A stretch of DNA of 64,000 bases, taken from Hexactinellida sp. DTS-2022 (lineage: Eukaryota > Porifera > Hexactinellida). Shown here one piece after another: positions 11,387 to 23,012 of the stretch. The number at the start of each line of letters is the position of its first letter. The stretch's first letter is position 1. The DNA lies in NCBI GenBank assembly GCA_028753945.1, contig JAPNXP010000001.1, forward strand, positions 6,004,501-6,068,500, written 5' to 3'. Made by a program: the position numbers and the translations under genes. The notes under the pieces are model-generated. The model had not been told where the DNA came from, did no database searches, and worked only from the letters and a program-made list of their open reading frames with translations.

Positions 11387-12978
11387 TTAATTTGTGAAGA
11401 TTTGGAAACTATTTTCTATTGGGGTACGGCAGATGGGACAAGGTCGCCCAAGCTCCTCAATGGTTTTGGTACATTCAGTGCAGCAGTGTGCATGCCTGCA
11501 TTGTAAAAATATCCAAGTTGTCGTTCGAGGAGTAAAGCAAACGACACAATTATTATAAATGTTAGTAGGTAATTCTTCTTCGGTTTCTGACACATCAGAA
11601 TGATCAGAATATGTAATAGATATTCTACCCAAGTGGCCGATTGTCTGGCTGATGGCTTTTAGGTATTGCCAAGGTGTATATATACCAGTTGTTAATTTCA
11701 GTTTACAATCGGCTCTGTGATTATCAATCAAAATATTTTTCCTTTTCCTCGGCCTACTGATATCCTTTCCAATAAACAGCCTACCAATATCGTTATCCGT
11801 ATCAGCAATGATGTCGTTTAATATTTCCATGAAGTTCCATATTCTGGGATGGCTGGATATTATTCTTCCCTTGAGCTTGTCATGATAACTTTCGGCGCCG
11901 TTGTTTGTTGTGATTTCGGAATCAAATATTGACAATTCTTCGGCAGAAATTTTACCTAGCCATCTCTTCCTAAAATAACCTTTAAGTTTTTATACTTTTG
12001 AATTTTCAAGTGCCGGTAGAGTAGGAGATTGAATTAAAGTGAAGGTTGGCTTAATGAGGCTAGCTGGTAGAAATGGGATGGCCATTAGGTATCGTATGTA
12101 TGTTGAAAATTCATGATTTTCATTGAAAGTATCTACTAATCCAAGTTTTTGAGTTTTCTGCCATACGCGCTGTGAGAAATGAAACCAACACCCATACTTA
12201 TTGATATTTGGATATACTTCTTTCAGTGCGTTTCGTGGAGCAGCTTCCCAATCTGACATCGATATTGTTGGTTGAAATTGAGGTACGATTTACAATTCTG
12301 TTTAATACAGCTATGTATAACCCTTGATCCTTGCTTGTCAAAAGACAGTGTATACCAGGTATGGTATATCGGTCAGCTGTTAAAAAAATGGTCCACAACT
12401 GATAAAATTGTACAGGCACTGTATAAATGTTCCATCAAATTGGATGTTGCTTATTTGGGGCAAGATGTTTTGTACTTTATCAGAAAAGAAAATCATTGCC
12501 GTTTGGTTATTGATAGACACTGAACATCTAAAGAATTTTCCAAAACTGGTTGTAACTAACATTTCAGAAAATTCAACTGCATTTGTAGGAATTTTTGGCT
12601 GTAACATCCTTCTCGAACGGTACATCGCAGATTCTCTTTCGGGAAACGATACTTCTGATGCACTTGGATGTTCTCTTGTTACATCAATAAATTTTTCATT
12701 AAATTATCGTGTGAATTTTGTGCAATAATCTTGCATTTAGATTTCCACTCATTTGCTGCTGAATTATATGCCACTAATGTGTGGTTGTGTTTGGCTAGAG
12801 TAGTAATCAAATTTGTTTGCATATCTAGTTTTGCTGCTGCTTTGCACCAATTTCTAAAGAGAACACACTTTAGATAGGCTTTATTTTCTTTGACTTTACA
12901 CTTCAAATATTTGTGTTCATCTGTTGTTGTGAAAACTTTCCCAGTATGACGTCGATAATAATTAAATTTATATTCCAT
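11387..12978 (-). pseudogene. FLYWCH-MULE transposase with C-terminal RING finger (frameshifted)
   Basis: Read leftward from 12978. A FLYWCH-like zinc finger comes first (12679-12978; Cys pairs, a WCKAAAKLD stretch and a terminal HNH). Next is the MULE catalytic domain, split over frames: IQFDGTF (first Asp) and FYQLWTIFL, then MSDWEAAPRNALKEVYP (second Asp) with CWFHFSQRVW, then TNNGAESYHDKLKG (catalytic Glu). The last ~60 residues form a C3HC4 RING: CVVC, CRHAHCC, then CPIC. MULE transposases act as DDE enzymes on their own TIRs. A C-terminal RING suggests ubiquitin-ligase-like binding. At least three frame changes separate the parts, so this copy is inactive. Only the last 182-codon frame is intact. 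Confidence 0.85.
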
Positions 12979-13316
12979 TGTAGTAAGATATATTAGGACT
13001 AGATAAAACTCATTATTTATAGTAAACTAGTCATTGTATATTATATATTTTATTGATAATTTTCACCATTTGAATATGATTTCAATTTGAATGAACATTT
13101 ACGTTTGTTATTCAATGATAATTGTTACCGTTTAGATATGGATTTAATTTAAATGAACATTGGTGTTTGTTAGATAATTGACAAATTAATAAATGACACT
13201 AATGAAAACCTCCTAAAATGAGTAGAACTAATGACAACCTCCCTAAAACCGAGGTTGACAAATTCATTAAAAAAGGGCCAATATTATGAATAATTAATTA
13301 ATTATTCTATAGTTAA
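12979..13316. other. Non-coding MULE 3' flank and inner part of its right TIR
   Basis: 12979-13190 is A/T-rich with no gene seen. 13195-13316 is the reverse complement of about 11170-11290 (AAAAAAGGGCCAATATTATG and neighbours), i.e. the inner part of the MULE right TIR. Confidence 0.7.
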
Positions 13317-13998
13317 CTGAATACTGCCGAAAGCTTTTTCATGATTTTCGAATTCACTATAATACTTTTGAATAAAAAGAATGAACTTTTATATTCAATA
13401 GTCATCAAGAAGTCATATTTTGTCAACATTACAAAACTTTTGAAAAATTTTGTTCAGTGTTTTGTCCAAAAAATGGTTTCAAACAATTTTCATTTGAAAC
13501 TAAATATGCTTTGAATAAAGGAAGTTAGTCTTACTTTGAAAGCTACATCATGTGGAGCCATAATATTCCATTTTGGAAAACATATTTCAAACGATTCTGA
13601 CCCAAACTGCTGAAGCTACATCAATATATTTTAAAAAAAATTTTTTTTGAACCATGGATGACAAAAATATAATAAATTGCTTTTATGTCCCACAACTCTA
13701 TAAAAACAAGAGTAAAACAATCTAAAAATGTAATACACTTTGATTTGCATAACTAACATGTTTTGCACCGCCAAAGTGTAAATTTTTATATTTCTAATTG
13801 AGGTGCCATTCAAGTGGCAGATGACAATTTTATGCTATGTCATCATCTTGAAATTTCAAAAAAAAAAAACACTTTTTTATGATTGAAATCGATAGAGAAT
13901 ATAAAAACATGTTTAAATCGGAAATCTTTTGGAATTTGGAGAATATTTACTACGTTTTTTGGTACTGCCACACTGTGTGGCGATTAGGCAGTCTACGG
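13317..13998. mobile_element. TTAA-flanked element inside the MULE right TIR
   Basis: 682 bp between TTAA at 13313-13316 and TTAA at 13999-14002. Comparison with the uninterrupted left TIR (CATTAACTACAGAATAATT near 11211) shows the single-TTAA empty site. Ends are CTGAATACTGCCGAA and, in reverse complement, CCGTAGACTGCCTAA, sharing ACTGCC. TTAA duplication fits piggyBac or Kolobok superfamilies. It has no transposase. Confidence 0.75.
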
Positions 13999-14034
13999 TT
14001 AATGACTCGTTCAATATTCTGGAATTAGTCAAAA

Positions 14035-14215
14035 ACACGAGTCGAACTAATGACAACCTCCCTAAAAAGAGAGTCGAACTAATGACAACCTCCTAAAACG
14101 AGAGTCGAACTAATGACAACCTCCTAAAAAGAGAGTCGAACTAATGACAACCTCCTAAAAAGAGAGTCGAACTAATGACAACCTCCTAAAAAGAGAGTCG
14201 AACTAATGACAACCA
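14035..14215. repeat. Subterminal tandem repeats, MULE right end
   Basis: Five to six units of GAGTCGAACTAATGACAACC separated by TCCTAAAAAGA. This is the inverted partner of 10925-11165. Confidence 0.85.
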
Positions 14216-14276
14216 TTGAAATTCGAACTATTGGCAACCTTCAAAATTCGAACTAATGCAGCGTCCCCGTTGCTAC

Positions 14277-14590
14277 TTAATCTATTAATACAACTAAATG
14301 CTCCTGAATTATAGCTCTTTCTTCCACGTTCAACTTATAGTAATATCCAGCTCAATATTAACAATAAATATAATTGGAAACATGTAAATTTTAATTGGAA
14401 ACTCTTAACAACAAATACCAATATTAATACACATATTAATACACAAATAAGGACAAAACATAGTAAATTCAGTCCGTAGCAGCCAGGGTTCGTCTACTTC
14501 TTGCACACCATCTTCAAAACACTGACAAACTTCTTGTAGTACGTATATCTTTAGGAAACAAATAATTACTTAAATATTAGTTGTATATTT
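14277..14590. other. Non-coding 3' region of the outer P element
   Basis: A/T-rich, between the MULE TSD and the end of the P transposase pseudogene. No gene or structure is seen. Confidence 0.5.
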
Positions 14591-14599
14591 AAGTTTGGT

Positions 14600-16956
14600 A
14601 TTATCTCTTTTTAAAACGGCGACATTGTAATCACGAACCCTCTTTGACAAGATTATGTTTGCCCAAGTTAAAAAAATAATTTTGAGAATATCCCAGTTCA
14701 AAACATTACATATGCATGCACCAATCTTTCCACACGTTATTATTCCTCTCTGCAATAATGTTCATACATATGTTTACCAGCAAGTTTCGGGATTGGCCAG
14801 AATAGAATTCTGTTTTCTAGCAATCTCAGTTATCAATCTTTACAAAAGTTCATACAATATAAACAGAGATTCTACCACATGATAAGACGGATACTTCAGG
14901 GAGCCTCTATCCACCTGATCAATCAAGGTATACTGGGACCCAACATCATTGTTAACTTCAAGAGGTTTATTTGTTGTTAAGAAATTATGACAAGATAGAC
15001 ACCCATTAGATTTTTTAAAGTAAGAGAAGACTGTCTGCATATCCCGCTATATAGATCAGACATTCAATCTGAGAAACCTCGAAGTCTGGGAGAAAATTTT
15101 AATTCAATTTATGTATGTACAATTCAATATCAAAGCTGAGTTGTTCGTCGCTTATGGAATCTACATCATCCGAAAATTGAGCAAGATATTCTTTTAAGGA
15201 AACACTGTCTTCAGTGTTAGTGGAACATATTTCATAGCAAACACCTTTACTATGTTCGAAAGTTAGAGTCTGCTTTCGCTTTCTAAGATTTGGTTATATG
15301 AAATGTGATAGTGAGACCCTGACATTTGTCTATATAAACCAAAGTGGTGTTCTAGAATCTAGAGAGTCATTTTTGATCCTCGCAGTGAGAAGGTACTTAT
15401 TCTCGATAAGTTGTTTGACCAGCAGTGGTAACGCCTCACATGTGTGTCGAAAACTGGTAAAAGTTTGCGGAGTTAACTTTCCCGATATAAATGGCGGATT
15501 TACCCAATTATCTAACCAAGAGACAACTTTGTTTATAAATTGTAAACGGAAATCTGCTGGATAAATTGGAGCTAAATAATCATCCTTAAAGCGAATATTC
15601 TTTCCGACCCAATTAACATTAAATATCTTCCACACTTTGCTCACTATATCAAGAAATTCTACAGTTTGAGTGGTATCAACTATTTTATTTTCCAATTTCC
15701 AGGCTAATAAACCTGCAGATGTTGTTTCATGGAATATATCAGTGCTAAACTGACGTTTTGTCTTTCTAACCTAGAGGGCCAACACGCTTTAGCTGTAAAT
15801 TTGGGTGCTCGTTTTAGGACATTAAACTTATCGGATTTGAACAAGTTTCGGATGTCTTGAAAGGGTGCATAACATAGTACAGGATAGGTAGAGCTAGAGG
15901 TAAAATGATCTATTGATATATTTGCAGTCGGGATAGAAACAATTAAACTTTTATTGGAGACGACTTTTCTTGCACTGAATTGACATTCATAAAATTCGGA
16001 AAAATGAACGTGTCTCATAATCCTTAAGATTTAACCAATTATTCCTGATAGACTTGATGATATGAACGATATCAAAAACAGAAATAAACTTCTTTGTGGG
16101 TTACATGGGTGTTGTACTTTTGGTTCTAATTTCGAATCAGCTGAAAACAATTTGTATAGACGCACGTACAATGGATAATTATCTGTACACACAGCTTCAA
16201 CAGAAAGACCGCAAGATTCAATGTCACAAATAGTGGAGTTCACAACTGGATACAATGTTTCTGCAGAAGAGGAACCTAGATGAATTAATCGAATAATAGT
16301 AGAAAATTTGGTCGATAAACTAGAAACCATCATCGAAAAGACTAGACGGTAGTAGTGGATCATCTGGATTGTCAACCGACCCGATTACCCTACTTCCCTT
16401 ATAAGATGCATCACTACGAATGTGAACCTCATCCATTTGAAGAATGATATGGCTGGCGCTCTAAATCATAAAATGTGGTAGCAACTTCTTTAAGAATTTT
16501 AGTATACTCATTTTCTAAGCCGATACTATTTTTGATCTTTAATAAATTACGCTCATGTGGGAGAATTAGACAATTAGAACCTTGAATAAGACGTTAACAA
16601 GCTGGAGAAATTCCGTGAATTTTCAAACCAAAGACCTGAGTCAGGCTGAGTGAGGATGTTATAACGGCGACCGTGTTTATCGACAATTAGGTATTTCAAC
16701 TGATCTGGCAAAAATTAAGACGAATACGCATAGAATCCCTCTCGATTTCCAAATCTGTGGAATTACTGGGCTCTAATGTATCAATAGCAATAGAAATGTT
16801 GTGAATTGCATTTTCGATGTGGTCTATCAAAGGCGTAGCTGAAGAACTGGAGTAATTATGGTTATCATGGCTCATTTCAAATAATTCAACTTAACTTAAT
16901 GTATGATATTTTCTAATGACCTAATATCATTGAGAGTATGACAAGATAACTCAATC
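14600..16956 (-). pseudogene. P-element transposase, C-terminal two thirds (outer element)
   Basis: Read leftward from 16956. The remnant begins in mid-gene at the TSD of the inner P element. Recognisable P/THAP9-type segments follow in order: a helical segment near 16870-16690; an RNase H-like part with VCTDNYPLYVRLYKLF (16031-16375); CWPSRLERQNVSLAL (15704-16018); and KLTPQTFTSFRHTCEALP (15330-15695). The next part, NDSLDSRTPLWFI, stands where the family has DPLEHHFG, so that motif is lost. A cysteine pair (CLSCHNF, 14840-15040) and a degenerate tail end it. It is broken by several frameshifts and stops. The missing N-terminus lies at 20770-21448, on the far side of the inner P element. Confidence 0.85.
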
Positions 16957-17264
16957 CCTAGACTCCGTAATACAGGACTTACAACTGGCTATATTTTGAT
17001 ATGACCATGGATTACAAGTAGATGCTAGTATTTATGCAACCACAAGATGTAATTAAAGTATACTCAATTTTAAATAACCACAATAATTAAATATACTTTG
17101 GTATATAAATATTGCAATTAATTTATTTGGTTATGTACAACAGTTCATACATACACATTTCTTTACTCGCTAGTTTTCTACGTACTATTTTAGAGTAATT
17201 ATTATTCAATTATTCTTACCTAATGCTAATTTATTTACCCAAATTCTTGGATTAGCTTAGCACG

Positions 17265-17615
17265 ATGCCAAATTGTTGCTCAGTGCCTAATTGCAAAAGA
17301 AACTATCCAGGCTCAAAGGAAACTTTCACTGTCTTTTCATTGCCAAAAGATCCTGAATTAGCGAAACAATGGGTGAAGCAGATATGCCGCGAGGATGTTT
17401 CTCGTTTAGATACAGTTCACGTCTGCATCAAACATTTTAGACAAGAAGATCTGCTTTTGACTTTTGATGTACCTCAACCTGATGGTACAGTAAAAACAGT
17501 TTCCAGACGGCCGGCCTACCTTCCTGGTACTGTACCTCGCATATTTGACTTCCCTAATTACTTGACATCGGATGAAGCGATCCCTGAGCGGCTGGACTGG
17601 GATAAAAAAGAGTAA
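17265..17615 (+). CDS. THAP-domain N-terminus of P transposase (inner element)
   Basis: 116 codons starting at an ATG directly before the THAP consensus. MPNCCSVPNC supplies the first Cys pair, then WVKQIC (the family Trp), then VHVCIKHF supplies the Cys and His, and GTVPRIF matches the AVPTIF box that closes the domain. THAP domains are C2CH zinc fingers that bind the transposon ends in P elements. The open frame stops soon after the domain (17613-17615). The rest of the transposase resumes at about 17735, probably after an intron or a decayed stretch (AAG at ~17747 could be an acceptor). The domain looks intact. The full protein is not. Confidence 0.85.
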   Translation: MPNCCSVPNCKRNYPGSKETFTVFSLPKDPELAKQWVKQICREDVSRLDTVHVCIKHFRQEDLLLTFDVPQPDGTVKTVSRRPAYLPGTVPRIFDFPNYLTSDEAIPERLDWDKKE

Positions 17616-17734
17616 TCATTCTTCCAACAGGTATTTACTCTCCATAATCCTGCCTAGGAACTTCTTCAATAATTAATATAATCAGGTTATACATTCGTAC
17701 TCTATATTGCGAAATTCACATGATGTTTCATAAT

Positions 17735-20178
17735 ATTTTTATTATTAAGGGAATGAGAGATAGCAAGCGTGATTATGAGCTTGAAGTTGAGTATTTCGCA
17801 TTATCTACATTTGAAGATCTTAAAATAAGATTCGAAATTATTCTCGGTGTTCCTCAGTCCAAACTTTGGGCCTTTTCAAACCTCGGCTTCCTGGGACAAT
17901 CCTAGATGTTGAATCATACATCCTTATTGATTCAAACCTCTCCGCAAAAGGTTAGTTTTCTTGTTACAGTCTACTCCCGTTATATCGAAGCTGGATATAA
18001 CGAAATACCGCTTATAGCGAAATGTGATATTCCCCCAGATTACTTACTAAATGCATTTATTTTAATCCTGCTTATTCCGAATACAAGGTTATATCGAAGG
18101 AATATACAGGTCCCTTGGACTTCAATAAAACGGGAGTTGAGTAACTTGAGTATAATTGACATGTCTGTATAAAAACTAAATGTAATAAATTTTAAAGAAC
18201 ACACGCGTCTTAAATGTACTTCTTTTGGGATATTCCTTAGACTTTTATAAATGGTTTCTCTAGGTTTTTATGGAAAGGTTCAAGTGGCATTATCTCTAAA
18301 TCATGTTAATGATATTCAGAGATTGATATATTATACAAAGATATTTCGGACTACCATTCAGATTCTGTCCAAGTAGAAGTTAAACAAGCTATCCTAAATA
18401 TTCAAACTTCAATCGCTAAGCTTGAACTTCGTAGTGAACATGAGTTATTACCAGCAATTCCTCGTCTCCAATTTATTCTATGCCAGCTCGAGAATATCTT
18501 ACTTCCCAAACAGAGGTACAAATACAATGTCCTTACTCTAGCAGTTGCTTTAAAAGCCCAACTTATTTCTCCTGCTTGTTATAATTTTCTTCAAACTTCT
18601 CAGTGTATTATTCTTCCCCATCAAAGTACTCAATGTAATCTTACTTCAAACTCTGGTTTGGAGTATGAATTGATAGCGTTTCTTATTAAATCTACTGCAC
18701 ACTTTTCCAAACAACAACGTCAGCTAGTGCTAAACATCGATGATGTTTATGTACAATCCGACTTTAGCTATTAAGGAGGAAAACTTTATGGCTCATCCAG
18801 CTCGAATGTTCAAGTAGCGGCAAAAACTTTACTCGCTTTCATGGTAACTAGCCTGTTTGAAAAATGGAGTGAAATTGTTTCGTATATATCCTCTAGCCTC
18901 TACAGACGCAAAATACATTTTTGAGATTGTAACAACTGTATATACTGATGTTGAGGAATGCAACCTCAATGTTGTGGTATTGTGTTCTGATAACTTGCCT
19001 CTTAATCAAAAGCTTTTTAAACAATTCTCGAGCAAACATGAGATCAAACAATTAGTTCCTCACCCTTGTGACTCTAATCGACTTTTGTTTCTTATTTTTG
19101 ATTTTGTCCACATCATAAAATCAATTCGTAACAACTGGCTTAACCAACATGATGCTGATTGTAGTTTTATTTTCCCTTCCTTTGAAGATATCTCGAACTC
19201 AAATTTTCCAGCTAGTATATCCAGAGCTTCCTTTGAAGATATCAGAAATCAGTACAGGCTTGAGCACTCCTCGACCGTAAAGCAAGCACATAAATTAACA
19301 TCAAAAGTTTGCTGGCCTACGAATTTAGAGAGGCAAAACGTTAATCTTGCTTTTGCAGTCTTTAGCGATTCGACCTGTGCTACTTTAGGCTAAAGAAGGA
19401 AATGCAGGCTGCTGCTATAGCAACTCAGACTCAATAATTTTTGGACGTTATTATTCGAATTTGGAAAGTTTTTAATGTCAACAGTCCAATGAAAGGCAAA
19501 CGCTTGAGAGATTTTTATTCAAATCCTCTGAATAATGATGGACGTTTCTCATTTCTTGATAAAGTTGTTCAGTGGCTGGACATATGGAAACTCCTTCCTG
19601 GTAAGGTTGGAAAGTTAACGCCACAATTATTCTCAAGCTTTAGACATTCTTGTTTAGCACTACCTCAAATAGTTAACTATCTCACAAGCGAGACATGCGG
19701 TTTCACTTATATTCTCTCCTCCCGTCTTCAGAACGATCCACTTGAACACCATTTTGGCGTGTATTGACAAATGTCAGGTAGCCAATATAATATATCAGTT
19801 GTCCAAATTCTTGAAAGTGAACGAAGACTCAAATTTTCCTCAATTTTAAAGTTATTTCAGAAGGTAAATCCAAATGAACTATCGCTTAAAGAATTTATAA
19901 ACAAGTTTACTTTGGATGAAGAATCAGTTCAAAGTACTACTCCTTTAGAAGATTTCTCTTCGAATATGTACAACTCTAATCCACTTCCACAAGTGAGTGA
20001 AACTGTTCCTAAATCGTTGTCATTTATAGCTGGATCATTCTACATCCCCACGTAGAATTCTGGTTACGCTCTCTATTCGGAAAATTGAAAACACATGCTC
20101 CTTGACAGAATTTTGGAGGACAGAGTGCGACAATTGTCATAGGGTCAGATGGTATATACTAAAAAAAAACTTCTAAGG
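17735..20178 (+). pseudogene. P-element transposase body (inner element)
   Basis: In order: FALSTFEDLKIRFEIILGVP (17720-17905), interrupted by a TA-flanked MITE at 17967-18141; a helical region with RLQFILCQLEN (18400-18500); NIDDVYVQSDFSY, where the first catalytic Asp is expected, followed by a stop (18730-18775); VVVLCSDNLPLNQKLFKQFS and FDFVHIIKSIRNNW (18857-19393); then KLTPQLFSSFRHSC and NDPLEHHFG (19441-19767); then a short SLSFIAG piece. Compared with the P element at 52-55 kb, about 300 bp including the last Cys pair is deleted after SLSFIAG. The extreme C-terminus (LSIRKIEN, FWRTECDNC) then follows to ~20178. Multiple frame changes and stops make it inactive. Confidence 0.85.
17967..18141. 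mobile_element. Small Tc1/mariner-type MITE
   Basis: 175 bp flanked by TA (17965-17966, 18142-18143). Ends are CAGTCTACTCCCG and, inverted, CTCAACTCCCG. Interrupts the inner P transposase. Confidence 0.65.
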
Positions 20179-20236
20179 CTGCTAATTGCATTCTGGCAAA
20201 CAAAGTTCGAAATTTAAATTCACTGAAGATACTCAA

Positions 20237-20535
20237 CAGGGGCGTCAGAAGGGGGGGGGCACAGGGGGGAACGTGCCCCGCACAAAAGTCTCGGTGCCCC
20301 CCTCATCTGTGCATCCCTCGCCTGTGCCCCTTCCCCTGTCCAAATAGATGAAATAACAACACCAATGATACACATTAGTTCAAATATCATGATAATACTG
20401 CTCTTATCCGATGTGAAACTATCAAAAAAGACATGAAATCACGTGGGGTTTTATACTACTAAGAACTAGCTTTTGTCTGTGCCCCCTCTAAATTATGATT
20501 GTCCCCTCCCCGATTTCACGCTTCCGACGCCCCTG
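20237..20535. mobile_element. hAT MITE (CAGGGGCGTC ends)
   Basis: 299 bp. TIRs are CAGGGGCGTCAGAAG and, inverted, CAGGGGCGTCGGAAG. The 8-bp TSD ATACTCAA lies at 20229-20236 and 20536-20543. It contains GGGGGGGGG and GTGCCCC repeats. No coding capacity. Confidence 0.92.
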
Positions 20536-20769
20536 ATACTCAAGTCTTCCAAAAGAAGATCAAATGTTGAAAGGAAATACAGAAATTTCAGTCATAATTA
20601 GTGAATCTATTTTATCAATACTAGTGTGTTTGCGCCTATTTTTGTTGAATTAACTGAATTATTAGTATTCTCCCTATTCAAAGTGTATTTATTAAGGATA
20701 ATGCCATCTACTCATTATCCATCGTTAAAGTTAGTTGTAAGTCCTGTATTACGAAGTTCCCGCTCAATC

Positions 20770-21448
20770 TTGTAAGTTTGCCTATAAAAAGCTTTGCAAA
20801 ATAGATTTTCATCAACAATAATAGAACGGTCGATGGTTGATATCTTATTATCAAATTGAATTTTAAGAAATATGATGGTATTGAAATTGGGTTGATGGGT
20901 AAGCCAACCATTAGGTAGTTGAATTAGATACAATTTACTAAAAATGCAACTAAGAGTAGAAACGATAAACTTGGCCTCAGTTTCTCCATGATCAATGCGG
21001 CTTTTCTCGCCAGCTTCTTAAACTCTTTTCTGCTCCTTATCGTGCCATGAGAGTCTTTGGGGTTTTGTAGCCACATCTGTCAAATAACTAGGGCAGTTTT
21101 GGAAGATAGATGGTACTGCGTACTTCTTAAAAGTGATCTTCTTATTTACCATCTCCACCATCTTAGTCCCATCATGCAATAGAAACGTTCTCTCAATGTC
21201 CTCCTCATGGAAATGGTGTATACAAACCTTAAAATATAAATGAATAAAAGGAATATCAAATTCAAATTGTGTAATAATAAAAAGTTCACCTTTAAATGTT
21301 TGTTCATCTCATAATCTTCTCGCGGCCTAGGAATCGCTCGGAACCACTTCTCACGCAAAACGATGTCATTAGGAAAAGAAAAGATAGAAGTAAACTTCAT
21401 TTGATTATGGTAGTTGGAATTACAACCAGGTACAATACAAGTTGTCAT
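20770..21448 (-). pseudogene. THAP N-terminus of the outer P transposase
   Basis: The minus-strand ATG at 21446-21448 opens a THAP domain. MTTCIVPGCNSNY gives the first Cys pair and WFRAIP the Trp. The reading passes a short intron (about 21290 down to 21230; AAAG|GTGAAC to TTTTAAG|GTTTG). The second exon gives VCIHHFHEEDIERTF and YAVPSIFQNCPSYL, completing C2CH and the AVPTIF box. One in-frame stop follows (after QKRV, ~21029). The sequence then continues as LPNGWLTHQPN, which corresponds to NIPSNWVSWQPN in the P element at 53 kb. The gene is cut at 20763-20769 by the inner P element and continues at 16956. Confidence 0.85.
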
Positions 21449-21855
21449 CTTATTAGAAAGGTATTCAAAGCACTAGTAGAATAAACAACAATGTTTTCAA
21501 AATTGCTAATATATAATAAATATTGTAAATAACAATTATGGGTTGCTATGATGTGGTAATAAAATGATAGTTATTATGCGCATCTTTGGTTATATCCAAA
21601 AAGTAGCCCTAAGATAGGACTCTAAAGTTTACTAACTAAAGTATAGCATGTATTTATGAGATTTTTTTATAACTTATGACAATTTTTACTTCAACATAAT
21701 TTAGTTGAAAGATTCCGGTGATACCAAATATGATATTTTAGAATGTTGTCAGAATCATTAGTAAATGCATTTATAGGATAGGGATGATTAAATATACTCT
21801 AGTTAGTTAGTTTTATATAGAATATTAGCTAAAACAGCCTCCATAATGTAATTCA
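21449..21855. other. 5' non-coding part of the outer P element
   Basis: A/T-rich sequence between the THAP start codon and the 65-bp terminal inverted repeat. No gene is seen. Confidence 0.6.
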
Positions 21856-23012
21856 AAATTAGCATTACTTCGCAGTCCATGGTCCATAAATTCAATAGAC
21901 TGCCATTGCCTTAGTATATAGATTGCTATACAATATGTAATCCAAATCCACTACACATACCATTATTTCTGTCATAACGCTCATGGCTGATTATATTATG
22001 CAAGATATTGAGATTTCCTCAGATTCTTCACTTGACCAGGATATACTATATTATGACATGGGGATTAGTAAGTAGAAATCAATTCTCCCCACAAGTTTTG
22101 TATAATGCTCTATTCCATTTCATTCATTTTCAGGTCAAGGAGATTCAGAATTTCAGATCCGATAATTTCTAATCACGAAGAATCTGATCAGGAAGACTCA
22201 AGATTCACAACTATTCATTCAGATCCCGAAGAAATTTACTTATTAAAACTACTAAAGACGCTCTCATTAAACGTTTGGAAGGATCTGACATAATACTAAT
22301 GACTGACTATGAAATCAACCACGTTTCAGGTATAATATCTGTACTTACAATTTTTTTATGATATAGTAGTTTATGAGTAGCAAAGTAGGAAAAATTATTA
22401 TATTAATAATCAGCATGGACAAAAGGCCTATTTTACACATTTTTATTGTACATAGGTTCACTTCATCTCATAAATGGACATATTGTTTCTTTAAAATATA
22501 GCTTGTGTAGTCAGTGTACTGCTGATAATTGTCTACATAGGAAAGCATTTGCGATTGCTATGGAAGAAAGTTGTTTGCCAGTTTCGGATCCTATATCTTA
22601 CACCTCCAGCTTACTTTATACTTTCTCTAAAAACATTGTTTGTGTAGTGCACGATTATTCTATGCATATTTATAAATCGACAGAAAACAAATGGTTTTGT
22701 AAGAGCTGTAGTGGTGTTTGTCCTGAAAGGAAGGTAGTCATTGAATATCTAGAGACACTTTGCACCCATCTACAGAACCATGAATATCATCCAATGGAAT
22801 TTCGAACAGTGACAACCGAACCAATTCCTCATACACTTTCAGAAGAAATGAGAGCAAAGTATCAAACTCAAAAAACACAAGGCTTATATTTAAGCGAACA
22901 ATCGCGATCTTCTTCTCAAGTATGTAATAATGGTTTTACTTTTCAACTTACCTGACCTACTAGGAATTCTCAAAATTGACTTATTATCTATACAGAGAGT
23001 GATGTGATTTCT

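Larger units (their letters stand above)
10901..14268 (-). mobile_element. MULE (Mutator-like) transposon
   Basis: The long terminal inverted repeats begin GGGG...TGCATTAGTTCGAATT and are built of tandem GGTTGTCATTAGTTCGACTC units. The flanking 8-bp repeats ATTGCTAC (10893-10900) and GTTGCTAC (14269-14276) differ by one base, in the normal TSD size range for MULEs. It inserted just inside the left TIR of the P-type transposon. The right TIR is itself interrupted by a TTAA-flanked element (13317-13998). It encodes a FLYWCH-MULE-RING protein on the minus strand. Confidence 0.85.
16957..20762 (+). mobile_element. Inner P-type (THAP) transposon
   Basis: 3806 bp with ~30-bp TIRs sharing GTAATACAGGACTTACAACT (about 16967-16986 and the inverse at 20737-20756). 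The flanking 7-bp TSD CTCAATC lies at 16950-16956 and 20763-20769. It inserted within the coding sequence of the outer P element: the codons on either side rejoin in one frame on the minus strand (YKIE followed by LSCHTLNDI, like the matching part of the third P element). It contains a THAP gene on the plus strand, a TA-flanked MITE (17967-18141) and a hAT MITE (20237-20535). Confidence 0.88.
10803..21930 (-). mobile_element. P-type (THAP) transposon, host of nested MULE and second P element
   Basis: The left end starts CATAGCAAAATTATATAC. The right end is its near reverse complement, and bases 10814-10878 and 21856-21920 are perfect 65-bp inverted repeats. The 7-bp TSD CAATATG lies at 10796-10802 and 21931-21937. 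The interior carries a THAP and P-transposase pseudogene on the minus strand in two pieces. Subtracting the MULE (3368 bp plus an 8-bp TSD) and the inner P element (3806 bp plus a 7-bp TSD) leaves about 3.94 kb. The independent P element at 52045 is about 3.89 kb without its terminal hAT insert. Confidence 0.85.

Noticed and set aside
13969..13981. CACACTGTGTGG as another Transib end
   Set aside because: It is a local palindrome with no partner and no TSD, inside the TTAA element.
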